Both the position numbers and the translations under genes were made by a program. A stretch of DNA of 47,320 nucleotides, taken from positions 1 to 47,320 of the forward strand of contig JABHYO010000072.1 in NCBI GenBank assembly GCA_018656865.1. Direction: 5' to 3'. The notes below the pieces were generated by a model that had not been told where the DNA came from, ran no database searches, and was given only the letters and a program-made list of their open reading frames with translations. Of this stretch, positions 8,007-18,800 are shown piece after piece; positions within the stretch are counted from its first letter, which is position 1, and every line of letters starts with the position of its first letter. Source of the stretch: Gammaproteobacteria bacterium (GTDB lineage Bacteria; Pseudomonadota; Gammaproteobacteria; Pseudomonadales; Azotimanducaceae).

Positions 8007-9092
8007 GTGAGTAACAAACATCTACTGGTTAGCTTTTTCGTCATATCCATGGCGATCTGGGTCTTTTCCGGCGAATTGTCTTCCAATACGGTAACGGCCG
8101 ATACATCGCTGGAGGTTGCGGCTGCTGCCGATGAGGTCAGGCTGGTTCGGGGAATAAAGAGCCGCGCCGATTATCAAACGATGTATTTGGAAGTTCGTGG
8201 TCAGACCAAAGCCAATCGTATTGTCCAGGTAAAGTCGGAGATTGCGGGGAAGATCGAGGAACTCCCGGGCGAGAAAGGAAGGCGGGTCAAGGCCGACGAT
8301 GTCCTCTGCCGCATTGCCGTCGATGCGAGAAATAGTGAGTATCGACAGGCGATTGCTGTTCTGAAAAGTGCACAGTTGGAATTCGACGGATTCTCCGATC
8401 TGAATGCCAGAGGCTTGCAGTCTGAGATACTGATGGCCAAAGCCAAGGCCGCTCTCGAACAGAGCAAGACTCGCGCTAAACAAGCCCTGCTTGCGCTAGA
8501 GAAAACCAGTATCGTAGCCCCCTTTGATGGTGTGGTGGACCACCAGCCAGTGGAAGTTGGTGATTTCCTGACGCCCGGTGCGACCTGCGTAACTTTGATG
8601 GAGATCGACCCGGTTCTGGTAGTCGGTCAGGTCGCAGAGAAGAATATTCATCAGATCGCACTAGAGGATGAGGTGGAAGTTGAACTGATCACCGGTCGCA
8701 AGCTCACCGGGCGAGTCAGCTTCATTGCCCATTCACCCGATCTGAAAACCAGAACTTTCCCGGTCGAAGTCACTGTGGCCAATCCCGGTGCTGATATCAG
8801 GGCTGGTCTGACCTCCGAGATGCGTGTGCCTGTCGGTATTGAGGAAGTTCATCTGATTTCCCCGGCGTCGATGGTGCTGGATGATGCCGGTCAGGTTGGG
8901 GTCAGAATTGTCGATGGCAGCAGCCGCGTTCACTTCCTCACAGTCGAGGTCGTCGGAGAGAGTCCTGCCGGTGTCTGGGTTAAAGGCCTGCCCGTCGAGG
9001 TTGACCTGATCACGGTTGGCCATGAAGAGGTCTACGAGGGGCAGGTGGTGAAGATTGATTACACGCCACTCGCTGCACTTGTTCATAACTAA
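8007..9092 (+). CDS. RND efflux periplasmic adaptor subunit (MFP/HlyD-like)
   Basis: 361 residues from the GTG at 8007; GGAG at 7998-8001 is a usable ribosome site. An N-terminal hydrophobic segment (about 5-22) is a signal or anchor. Then come a lipoyl-like half (VKSEIAGKIEELPGEKGRRVKADDVLCRI), a short alpha-hairpin (about 110-160), the second lipoyl half (KTSIVAPFDGVVDHQPVEVGDFLTPG), and the beta-barrel and membrane-proximal domains. Such adaptors bridge an inner-membrane RND pump to a TolC-type channel. The pump gene follows 22 bases later; no outer-membrane channel gene is nearby, so one elsewhere is presumably shared. The short hairpin is typical of MexA/AcrA-like adaptors. Confidence 0.9.
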   Translation: MSNKHLLVSFFVISMAIWVFSGELSSNTVTADTSLEVAAAADEVRLVRGIKSRADYQTMYLEVRGQTKANRIVQVKSEIAGKIEELPGEKGRRVKADDVLCRIAVDARNSEYRQAIAVLKSAQLEFDGFSDLNARGLQSEILMAKAKAALEQSKTRAKQALLALEKTSIVAPFDGVVDHQPVEVGDFLTPGATCVTLMEIDPVLVVGQVAEKNIHQIALEDEVEVELITGRKLTGRVSFIAHSPDLKTRTFPVEVTVANPGADIRAGLTSEMRVPVGIEEVHLISPASMVLDDAGQVGVRIVDGSSRVHFLTVEVVGESPAGVWVKGLPVEVDLITVGHEEVYEGQVVKIDYTPLAALVHN

Positions 9093-9114
9093 TTTCCGTC
9101 TGTAGGCATCTCTT

Positions 9115-12100
9115 GTGATTCAGGGTCTGATCAGTTCCGCGATCGATAGAACGCGAACCATGATGTCGCTGGCAGCGGCCATCATATTTGCCGGTGTGGT
9201 TTCCTACACGGCGATTCCCATTGAGATGGATCCGGATATTCCTATCCCCATCATCTTCGTCATGATTCCCCATGAGGGGATTTCTCCTGAGGATTCAGAA
9301 CGATTGCTGCTCAGACCCATGGAGCTTGAGCTGCGAACCCTGGAGGGAGTGAAAGAACTGAATGCCTATGCCGCTGAAGGGTCTGGCACCATCATCGTCG
9401 AATTTCATTCAGACTTTGATCAGGATCAGGCGCTGATCGATGTACGCGAATCGGTTGATATGGCGCAATCTAAACTTCCGAGCACCGCAGAAGAGCCGAT
9501 TATTCGGGAGGTCTCGGTGGCAGACTTCCCGATCATTACCGTCAGTGTTGGTGGTGAGGGTGTGCCGGATCGTGTCAAGTATCGATTGGCGAGGCAGCTC
9601 AAGGATGAGATCGAAACCATCAGTGATGTACTCGAAGCGAGGCTTGTAGGTGAGCGCGAGGAACTGCTGGAGGCGGTGATCGATCCCAGTGAGATGGAGA
9701 GTTACGGTATCACCCATGAGGATCTGCTATCTGCGGTTGCCCGTAACAACAGGCTGATTGCGGCGGGTTCAGTCGATACGGGTCGTGGCAGGTTTTCGGT
9801 GAAGATCCCAAGTGTGATCGAGACTGGCAAGGATGTGCTGTCGATACCCGTAAAGGCAACATCCGAGGGAGTTGTTACGCTGAAAGATGTGGTAACACTG
9901 AGGCGAACCTTCAAAGACGCGACACGCTATACGCGCACAAATGGTAAGCCCGCCGTCGTCATCGAAGTCTCCAAACGAGCCAACACCTCGATTGTCGATG
10001 TCGTCGCTGATATTAAGGCGATTGTCGAGGAAGCGAAGAAGGATTTCCCGAGTAATGTCGAAGTGACCTATGTGGCCGACATGACGCCGGACACGATTGA
10101 TCTGATCTCGACGCTTGAGGGCAATATTTCCACTGCCATGTTTCTGGTGTTGACCGTGGTCGTGGCGACAGTTGGTATCCGATCTGGATTGCTCGTCGCT
10201 CTGGGTATTCCTTTCTCATTCATGTTCGCGTTTGTTGTCGTCAATATTCTTGGTTATACCTACAACTTCATGGTGATGTTCGGCATGCTCCTGGGGCTGG
10301 GCATGCTGATTGACGGTGCCATTGTCGTTGTCGAGTTGGCGGACCGGCGGCTCAAGGAAGGCGCAGCACCTAAGGCGGCTTTTGCCTATGCCGTTAACCG
10401 GATGTTCCTGCCCATTCTCGCATCCACTGCGACGACCCTTGCCGCATTTCTACCCCTCATGTTCTGGCCAGGCATGTCAGGGCAGTTCATGAAATACCTG
10501 CCGGTCACTGTCTTTGCGGTACTGGTTGGTTCGCTCGCCTATGCGCTGGTGTTCGCCCCGGTTCTTGGTGCCATGATCAGTAACAAACAGACCAGAGTTG
10601 AAGGCGGTTTGCATCAGCTTGTGGATCAGGGCAGGTTTGGTGAAGTCAGCGGTGTGGTTGGTCTCTATGCAAAAGTCCTGAGATTTTCCACCGCACATCC
10701 TCTTTTTGTGATTATGGCGACGGCAGCACTGTTGTCCGGGATTCTCTGGCTTTATGAAAAAGCCGGTAACGGTTCAACCTTCTTTATCGATGTGGAACCA
10801 AACTTTACCGGGGTCAATGTCGCTGCGCGAGGGAACTATTCGGCGGAAGAACTGCGTGACATTGTTATTGACGTCGAGAAACGCGTGCTCGGCGTGGGTC
10901 ATATTGAGAGCATCTACACCCGGGCCGGCAAGGGTGGTCTCAGTTTTGGCAAGGGTGGCACAACACCGGATCGTATCGGCAGTATGTTCATCAAACTGAC
11001 AGACCGGCGCACACGCGATGTTGACGGCTGGGAGGTTGAACAGGCGATGGAAGACGCCCTCCAGAATATTCCAGGGGTTCGTACAGAGATGAACCCGATG
11101 GAAATGGGGCCTCCGGTTGGCAAGGATATCCAGATTCAGCTTAAAGGCGAGGATCTTGAGATTCTGACCAGTCACACTCGGATGATCAAACAGCATCTGC
11201 AGGAAATGGAAGGACTGGTCGGTGTCGATGACACGTCACCGGTACCGGGAATTGAGTGGCAGATCGAGGTTGACCGCGCCAAGGCGGCCATGTCCGGCGC
11301 TGACGTTTCAAGTGTCGGTGCGGCCATACAGCTCATTACCAATGGTGTATTGGTTGGCAAATATAGGCCTGACGATGTCGATGATGAGGTCGATATCAGA
11401 GTTCGCTACCCTGAGGAATACCGAGGTGTCTCTCAACTGGATTCGCTGAGAGTCAGTACCCGTGATGGCCAGGTGCCGATCAGCAGTTTTGTGGAACGAG
11501 TGGCGCGCCCGAAGGTGTCGACCATTTTTCGCCAGGACGGATGGCGGGTGATGTACGTCAAGGCGAACGCGGCCAAAGGCGTGTTGCCTAACGATAAGAT
11601 TGATGAGATCAGGGCATGGCTCGCAACCCAGACGATCGACAAGTCGATTAAACTTGAGTTCCGGGGAGCCAACGAGGAGGAGGAGGAAGTCAACCGGTTC
11701 ATCGGTGTCGCCTTCACGCTGGCCATGATGGTCATGGGTATCCTGCTGGTGACACAGTTCAACAGTTTCTATCAGGCATTGTTGATCCTGTCGGCTGTTG
11801 GCATGTCGACCGTCGGCGTATTCCTGGGCCTGATCATCACGGGTTATCCTTTCAGCGCAATCATGACCGGGATTGGTCTCGTTGCGCTGGCCGGGATTAT
11901 CGTAAACAACAATATTGTCCTGATTGACACCTACAATTATCTGCGTCGTGAAAACCCTGGTTGGGATTTACAGCGGGTGATTATGACGACAGGTTGTCAG
12001 CGTCTGAGGCCGGTATTTCTGACGACATTTACCACCGGGTTTGGCCTGCTGCCACTTGCAAGCGGTATTTCCATTGACCTGATTGGCCGTGAGGTTGAGG

Positions 12101-12279
12101 TGGGTGGGCCGACTGCCTCCTACTGGGTTCAACTGGCATCGGCAGTCGTCTCGGGCCTGACCTTTGCAACACTCTTGACCTTGATTGTGACGCCGTCACT
12201 CCTGATTGCGCCCCAGGCTGTCAGGAATCTGTTCAGGAGTCTGGGAAGCCTGCGAGGTGCGGCAGTTAAATCTGCTTGA
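9115..12279 (+). CDS. RND-family efflux pump, inner-membrane permease
   Basis: 1054 residues with the AcrB-like plan: an N-terminal span, two large periplasmic loops (about 45-335 and 560-870) and two blocks of membrane helices. TM4 reads GMLLGLGMLIDGAIVVVEL, so Asp400 is present but the second Asp of the AcrB-type Asp-Asp pair is Gly. This variant also occurs in other RND subgroups. The TM10-12 region (VNNNIVLIDTYNYLRR) is intact. The pump should be proton-driven with unknown substrates. It starts with GTG at 9115 and a weak ribosome site, probably coupled to the adaptor gene. Its 3' end overlaps the convergent gene by 14 bases. Confidence 0.93.
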   Translation: MIQGLISSAIDRTRTMMSLAAAIIFAGVVSYTAIPIEMDPDIPIPIIFVMIPHEGISPEDSERLLLRPMELELRTLEGVKELNAYAAEGSGTIIVEFHSDFDQDQALIDVRESVDMAQSKLPSTAEEPIIREVSVADFPIITVSVGGEGVPDRVKYRLARQLKDEIETISDVLEARLVGEREELLEAVIDPSEMESYGITHEDLLSAVARNNRLIAAGSVDTGRGRFSVKIPSVIETGKDVLSIPVKATSEGVVTLKDVVTLRRTFKDATRYTRTNGKPAVVIEVSKRANTSIVDVVADIKAIVEEAKKDFPSNVEVTYVADMTPDTIDLISTLEGNISTAMFLVLTVVVATVGIRSGLLVALGIPFSFMFAFVVVNILGYTYNFMVMFGMLLGLGMLIDGAIVVVELADRRLKEGAAPKAAFAYAVNRMFLPILASTATTLAAFLPLMFWPGMSGQFMKYLPVTVFAVLVGSLAYALVFAPVLGAMISNKQTRVEGGLHQLVDQGRFGEVSGVVGLYAKVLRFSTAHPLFVIMATAALLSGILWLYEKAGNGSTFFIDVEPNFTGVNVAARGNYSAEELRDIVIDVEKRVLGVGHIESIYTRAGKGGLSFGKGGTTPDRIGSMFIKLTDRRTRDVDGWEVEQAMEDALQNIPGVRTEMNPMEMGPPVGKDIQIQLKGEDLEILTSHTRMIKQHLQEMEGLVGVDDTSPVPGIEWQIEVDRAKAAMSGADVSSVGAAIQLITNGVLVGKYRPDDVDDEVDIRVRYPEEYRGVSQLDSLRVSTRDGQVPISSFVERVARPKVSTIFRQDGWRVMYVKANAAKGVLPNDKIDEIRAWLATQTIDKSIKLEFRGANEEEEEVNRFIGVAFTLAMMVMGILLVTQFNSFYQALLILSAVGMSTVGVFLGLIITGYPFSAIMTGIGLVALAGIIVNNNIVLIDTYNYLRRENPGWDLQRVIMTTGCQRLRPVFLTTFTTGFGLLPLASGISIDLIGREVEVGGPTASYWVQLASAVVSGLTFATLLTLIVTPSLLIAPQAVRNLFRSLGSLRGAAVKSA

Positions 12280-14524
12280 TCAGACCTTGTGTCTTGAGTG
12301 CATCGTAGACATCCTCTTTCTGTAGGGCGAGACCGGCATCAACCCGTTTTCTGACTGCCTCTAAGCGGGGGTCGTCAACAATTTCCTGCCAGACGGGGTC
12401 GTTGGCTAGTTCGTCGTAGTACCCGAGCCAACCTGCCTCTGCCGCAAGCTCCAGCTCTTCGATGGCCCTGTTCCGATTCCCCAGTACCAGATGGCAGGTA
12501 CCATGGTTGATACGTCGACCGTTCGGCCCGATATATCGTTCGCTGGGGGTTGCTGTCAGCAGTGCCTCAGCATATCGGCGGGCCCGCGTGATCTGGCCAA
12601 GCTTGTAGATGGTGGATAGATACAGCCACCTGGTGTCGAACCCGTTGTTTGGTGTTGCGGAGGGGATATCGCTTTTCAGGTCGACACGGGCGTTCTCAAT
12701 CAGCCGTCTGACCAGGTCGTATTCGCCATATTCGAGTAACCTCGTGATGATGCCCACCGCAAAAAAGTCCGGGTCAGATTTCAACAGGAGGACATCAGCT
12801 TCGGCTTTGAGTTCACCGAGGGTGGCACTCGCTGACATTTCCAGTAGCTCGATATAGTCGATGGAAGGATTATCAACAGGTAGCACATCGATGGCATTGA
12901 GAAAGCCCGCCTCGTCATTGAAGGCTAAAAAGGTCTGTCGAACGTGGAATGGGTACTGCAGGGTGTGTGTTGGGGATGCGGCCAGAGCCTCTGCGGCATT
13001 GACGTAGTCGTAGAGGGAGAGATAAAGATTGGTCAGCGCAACCCGATAAAAGTCGTATTCCGGGTCGATTCTGATTAGCCGTTTCAGATCTTCAATTGCT
13101 TCATCCTGGTGACCGACTCCGGCCAGAAGCCCGGCGTGGTTGCCATTGGCAACGCGATTGAGTGGGTCCAGCTTTCGGGCCTCCGTATTGAGTGCCAGGG
13201 CTTTTTCGCCCTGGGCGTCATAGGTGCTCTCCAGAGTTGCCCACCACATATAGGCGCGCACGTTGTTGGGGTTCATGTCGACGGCTTTCTGGAAGGCTTC
13301 TTCAGCGAGAGCGATGTGGGTGTTGTCCACGGCCGCAGCGTTGCTGTGGTATAGACCGAGTACGGCGTAGTAATCGGAGTTAAGCTGGCCGAGTTCCCTG
13401 GCTTTTTCTACCGCAGCCCAGGCAGCTTCCAGAGATTCATCGACCGTACGGACCCCATAATTCCAATTCATGAGCAACTCAGCTACGGCCAGATCCAGGT
13501 ACGCCGGTGCATACTCGGTATCCAGGCTGATCGCCTGTCGAAACAGGTTGATGGACTGGCGAACATTGTTGACCCCTCGGTCGTAGAGCTCTTTTTTCGC
13601 TCTGAGATAGAGATCGTAGGTTTCGGGGTTTGTTGTAGATCGATCGGAAATCATCACCCCGTCTGAGAGCAGGGTGACCTCCATGGCCCGGGTCACCTCT
13701 CCAGCAATTTCATCCTGAACGACGAAGATATCGGTCAGTTGGCGGTCGTAGGTTTTTGACCACAGGTGAAAGCCGTCATGGGCACTGATCAGCTGGGCCG
13801 TGATACGAACCTTGTTACCCGCCTTCCTGACACTGCCTTCGAGGATGTGTTCGACGTTCAGAGTCTCACCGATAGTGGTGAGGTTTTCGTTCTTGTTCTT
13901 GTAGAAGAATGATGATGTGCGCCCTGCAACTCGGAGCTCCGGACTCTGAGCCAGCAGATTGAGTATCTCTTCGGACAAACCGTCAGAAAAATAGACATTG
14001 TCCGCGTCACTACTCATGTTGACGAATGGCAGTACGGCGATTGAAGGCCTGGTATCGATAGGTTTGACCGGGGATGTGACAATTTCCCGGGTCTCGGTCT
14101 CATCGACAGTCACGGTGGTGGCTTCATCTGCTGGGTTTGCTGTAGTTTCCACCGGTTGGTTGTCGAAATACGCCCAGACGAAGAAGGCCAGTGCAATACT
14201 GAGTAAAAAGATAATGATGTGATTGATGCGCTGCCCGGTGAACTGGCTGATGGAATCTGACCTGGCGACTTCCCGGGTCCGCTTCATGCCTTCAGGCGTG
14301 ATCTCGAACATCCAGGAAAAGGCAACAACCATCGGCAGCAGGGCAATCAGGGCGATCAGCACATAGCCGATGATCTCGTCAGCGATCCCCAGCGCAGGGA
14401 AAATGATGTCGCAAAGCTGCAGCAGAATAAAGCCGGCAACGGCGTACGCTGTCACAACTTTGAGAATGTTGCGCCGTCTCAGCTCATTCAGCAGTCCCGT
14501 CGTCGCTCTCATACTGGGGAACAT
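12266..14524 (-). CDS. Membrane-anchored TolB-like/TPR protein, putative signalling or assembly factor
   Basis: 752 residues. The N-terminus (LNELRRRNILKVVTAYAVAGFILLQ) and two spans at about 24-46 and 52-73, with a third at about 102-120, are typical of a proteobacterial family. A TolB/FlgO-like domain follows at about 155-280 (PSIAVLPFVNMSS, FSDGLSEEILNLLA, VEHILEGSVRK, ISAHDGFHLWSKTYDR). The remainder to about residue 700 is rich in TPR-like helix pairs. Related proteins often carry an adenylate-cyclase or winged-helix domain at the N-terminus; this one does not. The periplasmic C-terminal part probably binds protein partners. Its real function is unknown. The gene converges on the RND pump gene. 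Confidence 0.82.
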   Translation of the reverse strand: MFPSMRATTGLLNELRRRNILKVVTAYAVAGFILLQLCDIIFPALGIADEIIGYVLIALIALLPMVVAFSWMFEITPEGMKRTREVARSDSISQFTGQRINHIIIFLLSIALAFFVWAYFDNQPVETTANPADEATTVTVDETETREIVTSPVKPIDTRPSIAVLPFVNMSSDADNVYFSDGLSEEILNLLAQSPELRVAGRTSSFFYKNKNENLTTIGETLNVEHILEGSVRKAGNKVRITAQLISAHDGFHLWSKTYDRQLTDIFVVQDEIAGEVTRAMEVTLLSDGVMISDRSTTNPETYDLYLRAKKELYDRGVNNVRQSINLFRQAISLDTEYAPAYLDLAVAELLMNWNYGVRTVDESLEAAWAAVEKARELGQLNSDYYAVLGLYHSNAAAVDNTHIALAEEAFQKAVDMNPNNVRAYMWWATLESTYDAQGEKALALNTEARKLDPLNRVANGNHAGLLAGVGHQDEAIEDLKRLIRIDPEYDFYRVALTNLYLSLYDYVNAAEALAASPTHTLQYPFHVRQTFLAFNDEAGFLNAIDVLPVDNPSIDYIELLEMSASATLGELKAEADVLLLKSDPDFFAVGIITRLLEYGEYDLVRRLIENARVDLKSDIPSATPNNGFDTRWLYLSTIYKLGQITRARRYAEALLTATPSERYIGPNGRRINHGTCHLVLGNRNRAIEELELAAEAGWLGYYDELANDPVWQEIVDDPRLEAVRKRVDAGLALQKEDVYDALKTQGLIKQI

Positions 14525-14577
14525 TTTGATATCAGCATGGATTCTAGCAGAATGGGCGCAGATGAGAGGAGCCGAAT

Positions 14578-15807
14578 ATGACCAAGAGAACGTTTGACGT
14601 GGTGGTCTGGGGGGCGACGGGATTCACCGGTCGCTTGGTTGCAGAATACATGGTCCGGACATACGGGATCGGAGGTGATATTACCTGGGCGGTCGCTGGT
14701 CGCAGTGCATCGAAACTAGAGAGCCTGAGGAAGAATATTGCTGGTTCGGATGCCGATGGTATACCGCAGATTGTTGCCGATAGTCAGGATGAAACCTCGC
14801 TCCGAAATCTGGTTGCGGCGACACGGGTTGTCTGCTCGACTGTGGGTCCTTATGCCATGTACGGTTCATTGTTGGTGCAGTTCTGTGCCGAGCAAGGTAC
14901 ACACTACTGTGATCTAGCCGGTGAGATTCACTGGATGTGCGACATGATGGAGCGTCACGGCGCTGCAGCGGAGGCTTCCGGTGCCCGTATTGTCCACAGT
15001 TGCGGTTTCGATTGTATTCCTTCCGATCTGGGTACCTATTTTGTGCAGAGTCAGATGCAGGAGCGCCACGGTGTCTACGCGACCCGGGTGAAAGGCCGCG
15101 TGGTGAATTTCGCTGGGGGGCTCAGTGGGGGTACGTTTGCCAGCATGGTTAGCATGATGGAAGAGGCAAAGGTCAATCCCGGGGTTTTGGATTTAATGGC
15201 AGACCCCTATGCCCTGAATCCCCCGAACCTGCCTCGGGGCGATGACGGAGAGGATCAGACTGGTGCGCGGTATGATCAGGATTTTCATCAGTGGACGGCA
15301 CCCTTCATGATGGCGGGGGTTAACACCCGCGTTGTCAGACGCAGTCATGCCCAGCTCGGATTCCCCTGGGGTAGGCACTTTGTATACGACGAGGCAATGC
15401 TGACAGGTGACGGCCCGGGCGGTTTTCTCCGCGCCATGTTGTCTTCAGCGGGGGCAGGCTTGATGGCAGTGGTGAGTGCCGTCAGTCCCGTGCGCAGGCT
15501 CCTTGCGCGGGTTGCACCGTCTCCAGGGGAAGGGCCTTCCCTCGAGACCATTGAAAAAGGCTTTTTTGAAGTTGACTTCTTAGCCAGCCATCCAGAGGAC
15601 CTGGATTGTAATCTTCTTGTCCGAGTCACCGGTGACCGTGACCCGGGCTACGGTGCGACCGCGAAGATGATTGCCGAATGTGCAGTCTGTCTCGCGACGG
15701 ATGAGCTGGAGAGCCCGTCTGGGTTTCTCACGCCGGCCGTTGCCATGGGGTCGCAGTTAGTCGATCGCCTGGTGTCGAAGGCTGGAATGACCTTCTCTAT
15801 CAGGTAA
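14578..15807 (+). CDS. Saccharopine dehydrogenase-like NAD(P)-binding oxidoreductase (SCCPDH / trans-acting enoyl reductase type)
   Basis: 409 residues. The N-terminal Rossmann motif VVWGATGFTG (residues 9-18) is followed by AGRSASKLE, typical of the saccharopine dehydrogenase NADP domain. The middle has HYCDLAGE and the Cys-rich HSCGFDCIPSDLG stretch shared by the SCCPDH-like family. Mycobacterial relatives act as trans enoyl reductases in lipid synthesis, while most bacterial ones are uncharacterised, so a lipid role is only suggested. AGAGGAG at 14565-14571 is a good ribosome site. The gene diverges from the TolB/TPR gene with 53 bases between the starts, so the promoters must lie close together. 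Confidence 0.85.
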   Translation: MTKRTFDVVVWGATGFTGRLVAEYMVRTYGIGGDITWAVAGRSASKLESLRKNIAGSDADGIPQIVADSQDETSLRNLVAATRVVCSTVGPYAMYGSLLVQFCAEQGTHYCDLAGEIHWMCDMMERHGAAAEASGARIVHSCGFDCIPSDLGTYFVQSQMQERHGVYATRVKGRVVNFAGGLSGGTFASMVSMMEEAKVNPGVLDLMADPYALNPPNLPRGDDGEDQTGARYDQDFHQWTAPFMMAGVNTRVVRRSHAQLGFPWGRHFVYDEAMLTGDGPGGFLRAMLSSAGAGLMAVVSAVSPVRRLLARVAPSPGEGPSLETIEKGFFEVDFLASHPEDLDCNLLVRVTGDRDPGYGATAKMIAECAVCLATDELESPSGFLTPAVAMGSQLVDRLVSKAGMTFSIR

Positions 15808-15820
15808 AAAAACCGACCGA

Positions 15821-15848
15821 TTGAGGTACTTTCCCTAGAGCGTATGAG
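15821..15848 (+). promoter_or_regulatory. Possible sigma-70 promoter for dnaE
   Basis: TTGAGG (15821-15826), a 16-base spacer and TATGAG (15843-15848) lie 52 bases before the dnaE start, in the only non-coding gap upstream of it. The match is modest and unsupported by other evidence. Confidence 0.25.
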
Positions 15849-15899
15849 GTCGTTCGTATAAGATCAGGTTCATCCCCTTAAGACCCATTTCAAGCGGCA

Positions 15900-18800
15900 A
15901 TGAGTCACGATTTCGTCCATCTCCGAGTGCACTCAGAGTATTCGCTGAGCGATGGGATGGTGCGTATAAAGCCACTTGTCCAGTGTTGTGCTGAGCAGTC
16001 GATACCGGCAATCGCTGTCACTGATCGCAACAATCTGTTCGCACTAGTCAAATTCTATAACGCAGCCCAGTCAAGCGGTGTCAAGCCGATTGTCGCCAGT
16101 GATATCTGGGTGGTCGGTGACAATTCAAATGAGGAAGCGACGCCATTGGTGTTGATTGCGCGTAGCGATCAGGGCTACCGCAATCTCTGCGAACTGCTCT
16201 CGCGCTCCTATGCCGAAGGCCAGTCTATGGGAGTGGCCGGTCTAAAGAGAAGCTGGATCGGGAGTCAGGCTGAAGGCCTCATCGCTCTGTCTGGTGGGCG
16301 AGAAGGTGATGTCGGCAGGGCTCTTCTTGCTGGAAATGTGGATGAGGCTCGCCGTCGGGCCATACGCTGGCAGGAAATTTTCCCTGATTCCTTTTATCTT
16401 GAACTACATAGGACGGGTCGGGACAACGAGGAAGACTACAATACGCTCGCGGTAAATCTCGCGATCGATATTGGCTGCCCCGTGGTTGCCACGAACGATG
16501 TTCGCTTTCTAACCCGGGATGAATTCGAGGCTCATGAAGTCAGGGTCTGCATTCATGACAGCCGAACTTTGGATGATCCCAGGAGGGAGAGAAGATACAC
16601 GGATCAGCAGTACCTTAAATCAGCGACTGAGATGGCGGAACTTTTTGCCGATATTCCTGAGGCACTTGAGAATACGGTAGAGATTGCCAAACGGTGTAAT
16701 GTCACGCTTGATCTTGGTAACTACTATCTGCCCGCTTATCCTGTGCCAGAGGGTGCGACGACAGAATCCTACCTGAACGACATGTCACTCCAGGGTTTGA
16801 ATGGGCGCCTCGAAAAGATCCTCGATCCTGCCGCAGCGGATTCCGAATCAGAACGGCAGCGATACGAGGATCGCCTTGCCTTCGAGCTGAATGTTATTAA
16901 CAAAATGGGCTTCCCCGGATATTTCCTGACGGTGATGGAGTTCATCCAATGGGCAAAGGACAACGACATCCCTGTTGGGCCCGGCCGGGGTTCCGGTGCC
17001 GGTTCGCTGGTAGCTTATGCTCTCAAGATCACTGATATAGATCCAATTGAATACGACCTGCTTTTCGAGCGTTTTCTTAATCCGGAACGGGTTTCCCTGC
17101 CTGATTTTGATATCGACTTCTGCATGGATGGACGCGACCGCGTCATCCAGCATGTCACCGAACGTTACGGCAGGGAGGCTGTGTCGCAGATCATCACTTT
17201 CGGTACGATGGCGGCAAAGGCGGTTGTTCGTGATGTGGCCAGAGTTCAGGGGAAGCCGTACGGCCTGGCCGACAAACTGTCCAAACTCATTCCCTTCGAG
17301 CCCGGTATGACCCTGTCGAGAGCGCTTGAGGAAGAGCCTCTGCTAAAAGAATTTGTCGATGGTAACGATGAGGCCGATGAGATCATGGAAATGGCTTTCA
17401 AACTTGAGGGCCTGTCCAGAAACATCGGCAGACATGCCGGTGGTGTGGTCATTGCACCGACTAAGCTCACGGATTTCGTGCCCACCTATTGTGACGAGAC
17501 CGGCGGCGGTCTGATGACCCAGTTCGATATGAACGATGTGGAGCAGGCGGGTCTCGTCAAGTTTGACTTTCTAGGGTTGAGAACCCTGACCATCATCGAC
17601 AACGCGCTCAAAAGTATTAACAAGCGCAAGGCGGCTTCCGGGGAAGAGTCAATTGATATTGAATTGATATCTCTTGAGGAAGCACCAATCTATGAGGATC
17701 TGAGGCAGGCGAAGACTACAGCGGTTTTTCAGCTCGAATCGCGGGGCATGAAAGATCTCATGAAGAAGGTCAAACCCAGCCGCTTCGCAGATATTGTTGC
17801 GCTGGTAGCGTTGTTTCGACCGGGCCCGATGCAACTGGCGGATGACTTTATTAAACGCAAGCACGGCCTTGAAGAAGTAGATTATCTACATCCCAGTCTC
17901 AAATATATTCTCGAAGATACCTACGGTGTCATGCTCTATCAGGAGCAGGTGATGCAGATTGCACAGGTACTTGCTGGTTATACCCTGGCGGATGCGGATC
18001 TGCTGAGAAGAGCGATGGGCAAGAAAAAACCGGAAGAGATGGCCAAGCAGCGGGAGGTCTTTCTTACCGGAGCTACCAAGAACGGAGTCGATGAACGTCA
18101 GGCGGATAACATTTTCAACCTGATGGAGAAGTTTGCCGGCTATGGATTCAACAAACCTCACTCGGTTGCCTATGCATTGATTGCTTATCAGACGGCCTGG
18201 TTAAAACACTATTACCCTGCAGACTTTATGGCAGCAGTTTTATCCGCAGATATGCAGAATACCGACAAGGTGGTAACCAACATCGAGGAATGTCGGGAGA
18301 TGTCGCTTGAGCTGAGGCCGCCGGACGTCAATCGGGGAGAATATCGTTTCATTGCAGATACAGTTGGCAGCATCGTCTATGGTCTCGGGGCCATCAAGGG
18401 GCTTGGTGAAGGGCCGATTGAATCCCTGGTTCGTGGTCGCGATGCAGGAAGCTACAAAGATCTCTATGATTTTTGCGAGCGAGTTGACCAGCGCAGGGTT
18501 AACAAGCGATCGATCGAAGCGCTGATTGGAAGTGGTGCTTTCGATAGCCTGATTGATCAGATTCCTGCAGGTCACGAGGATGAGATCGGGTACAAGAGGG
18601 CGCTGCTGATTGTGAATCAGGAAGATGCGGTTGGCCTTGCAGAGCAGAAGGCTCGCAACGAGGACAGCGGGCTGACTGACCTTTTCGGGAGCGAAGTGTT
18701 GGTCAGCGATACTTCAGAAGGTCGATACAACCATTTCGATAAGTTGAAGTGTCTCACCTTTAGAGACAGGCTAAATCGTGAAAAAGAATCACTGGGACTG

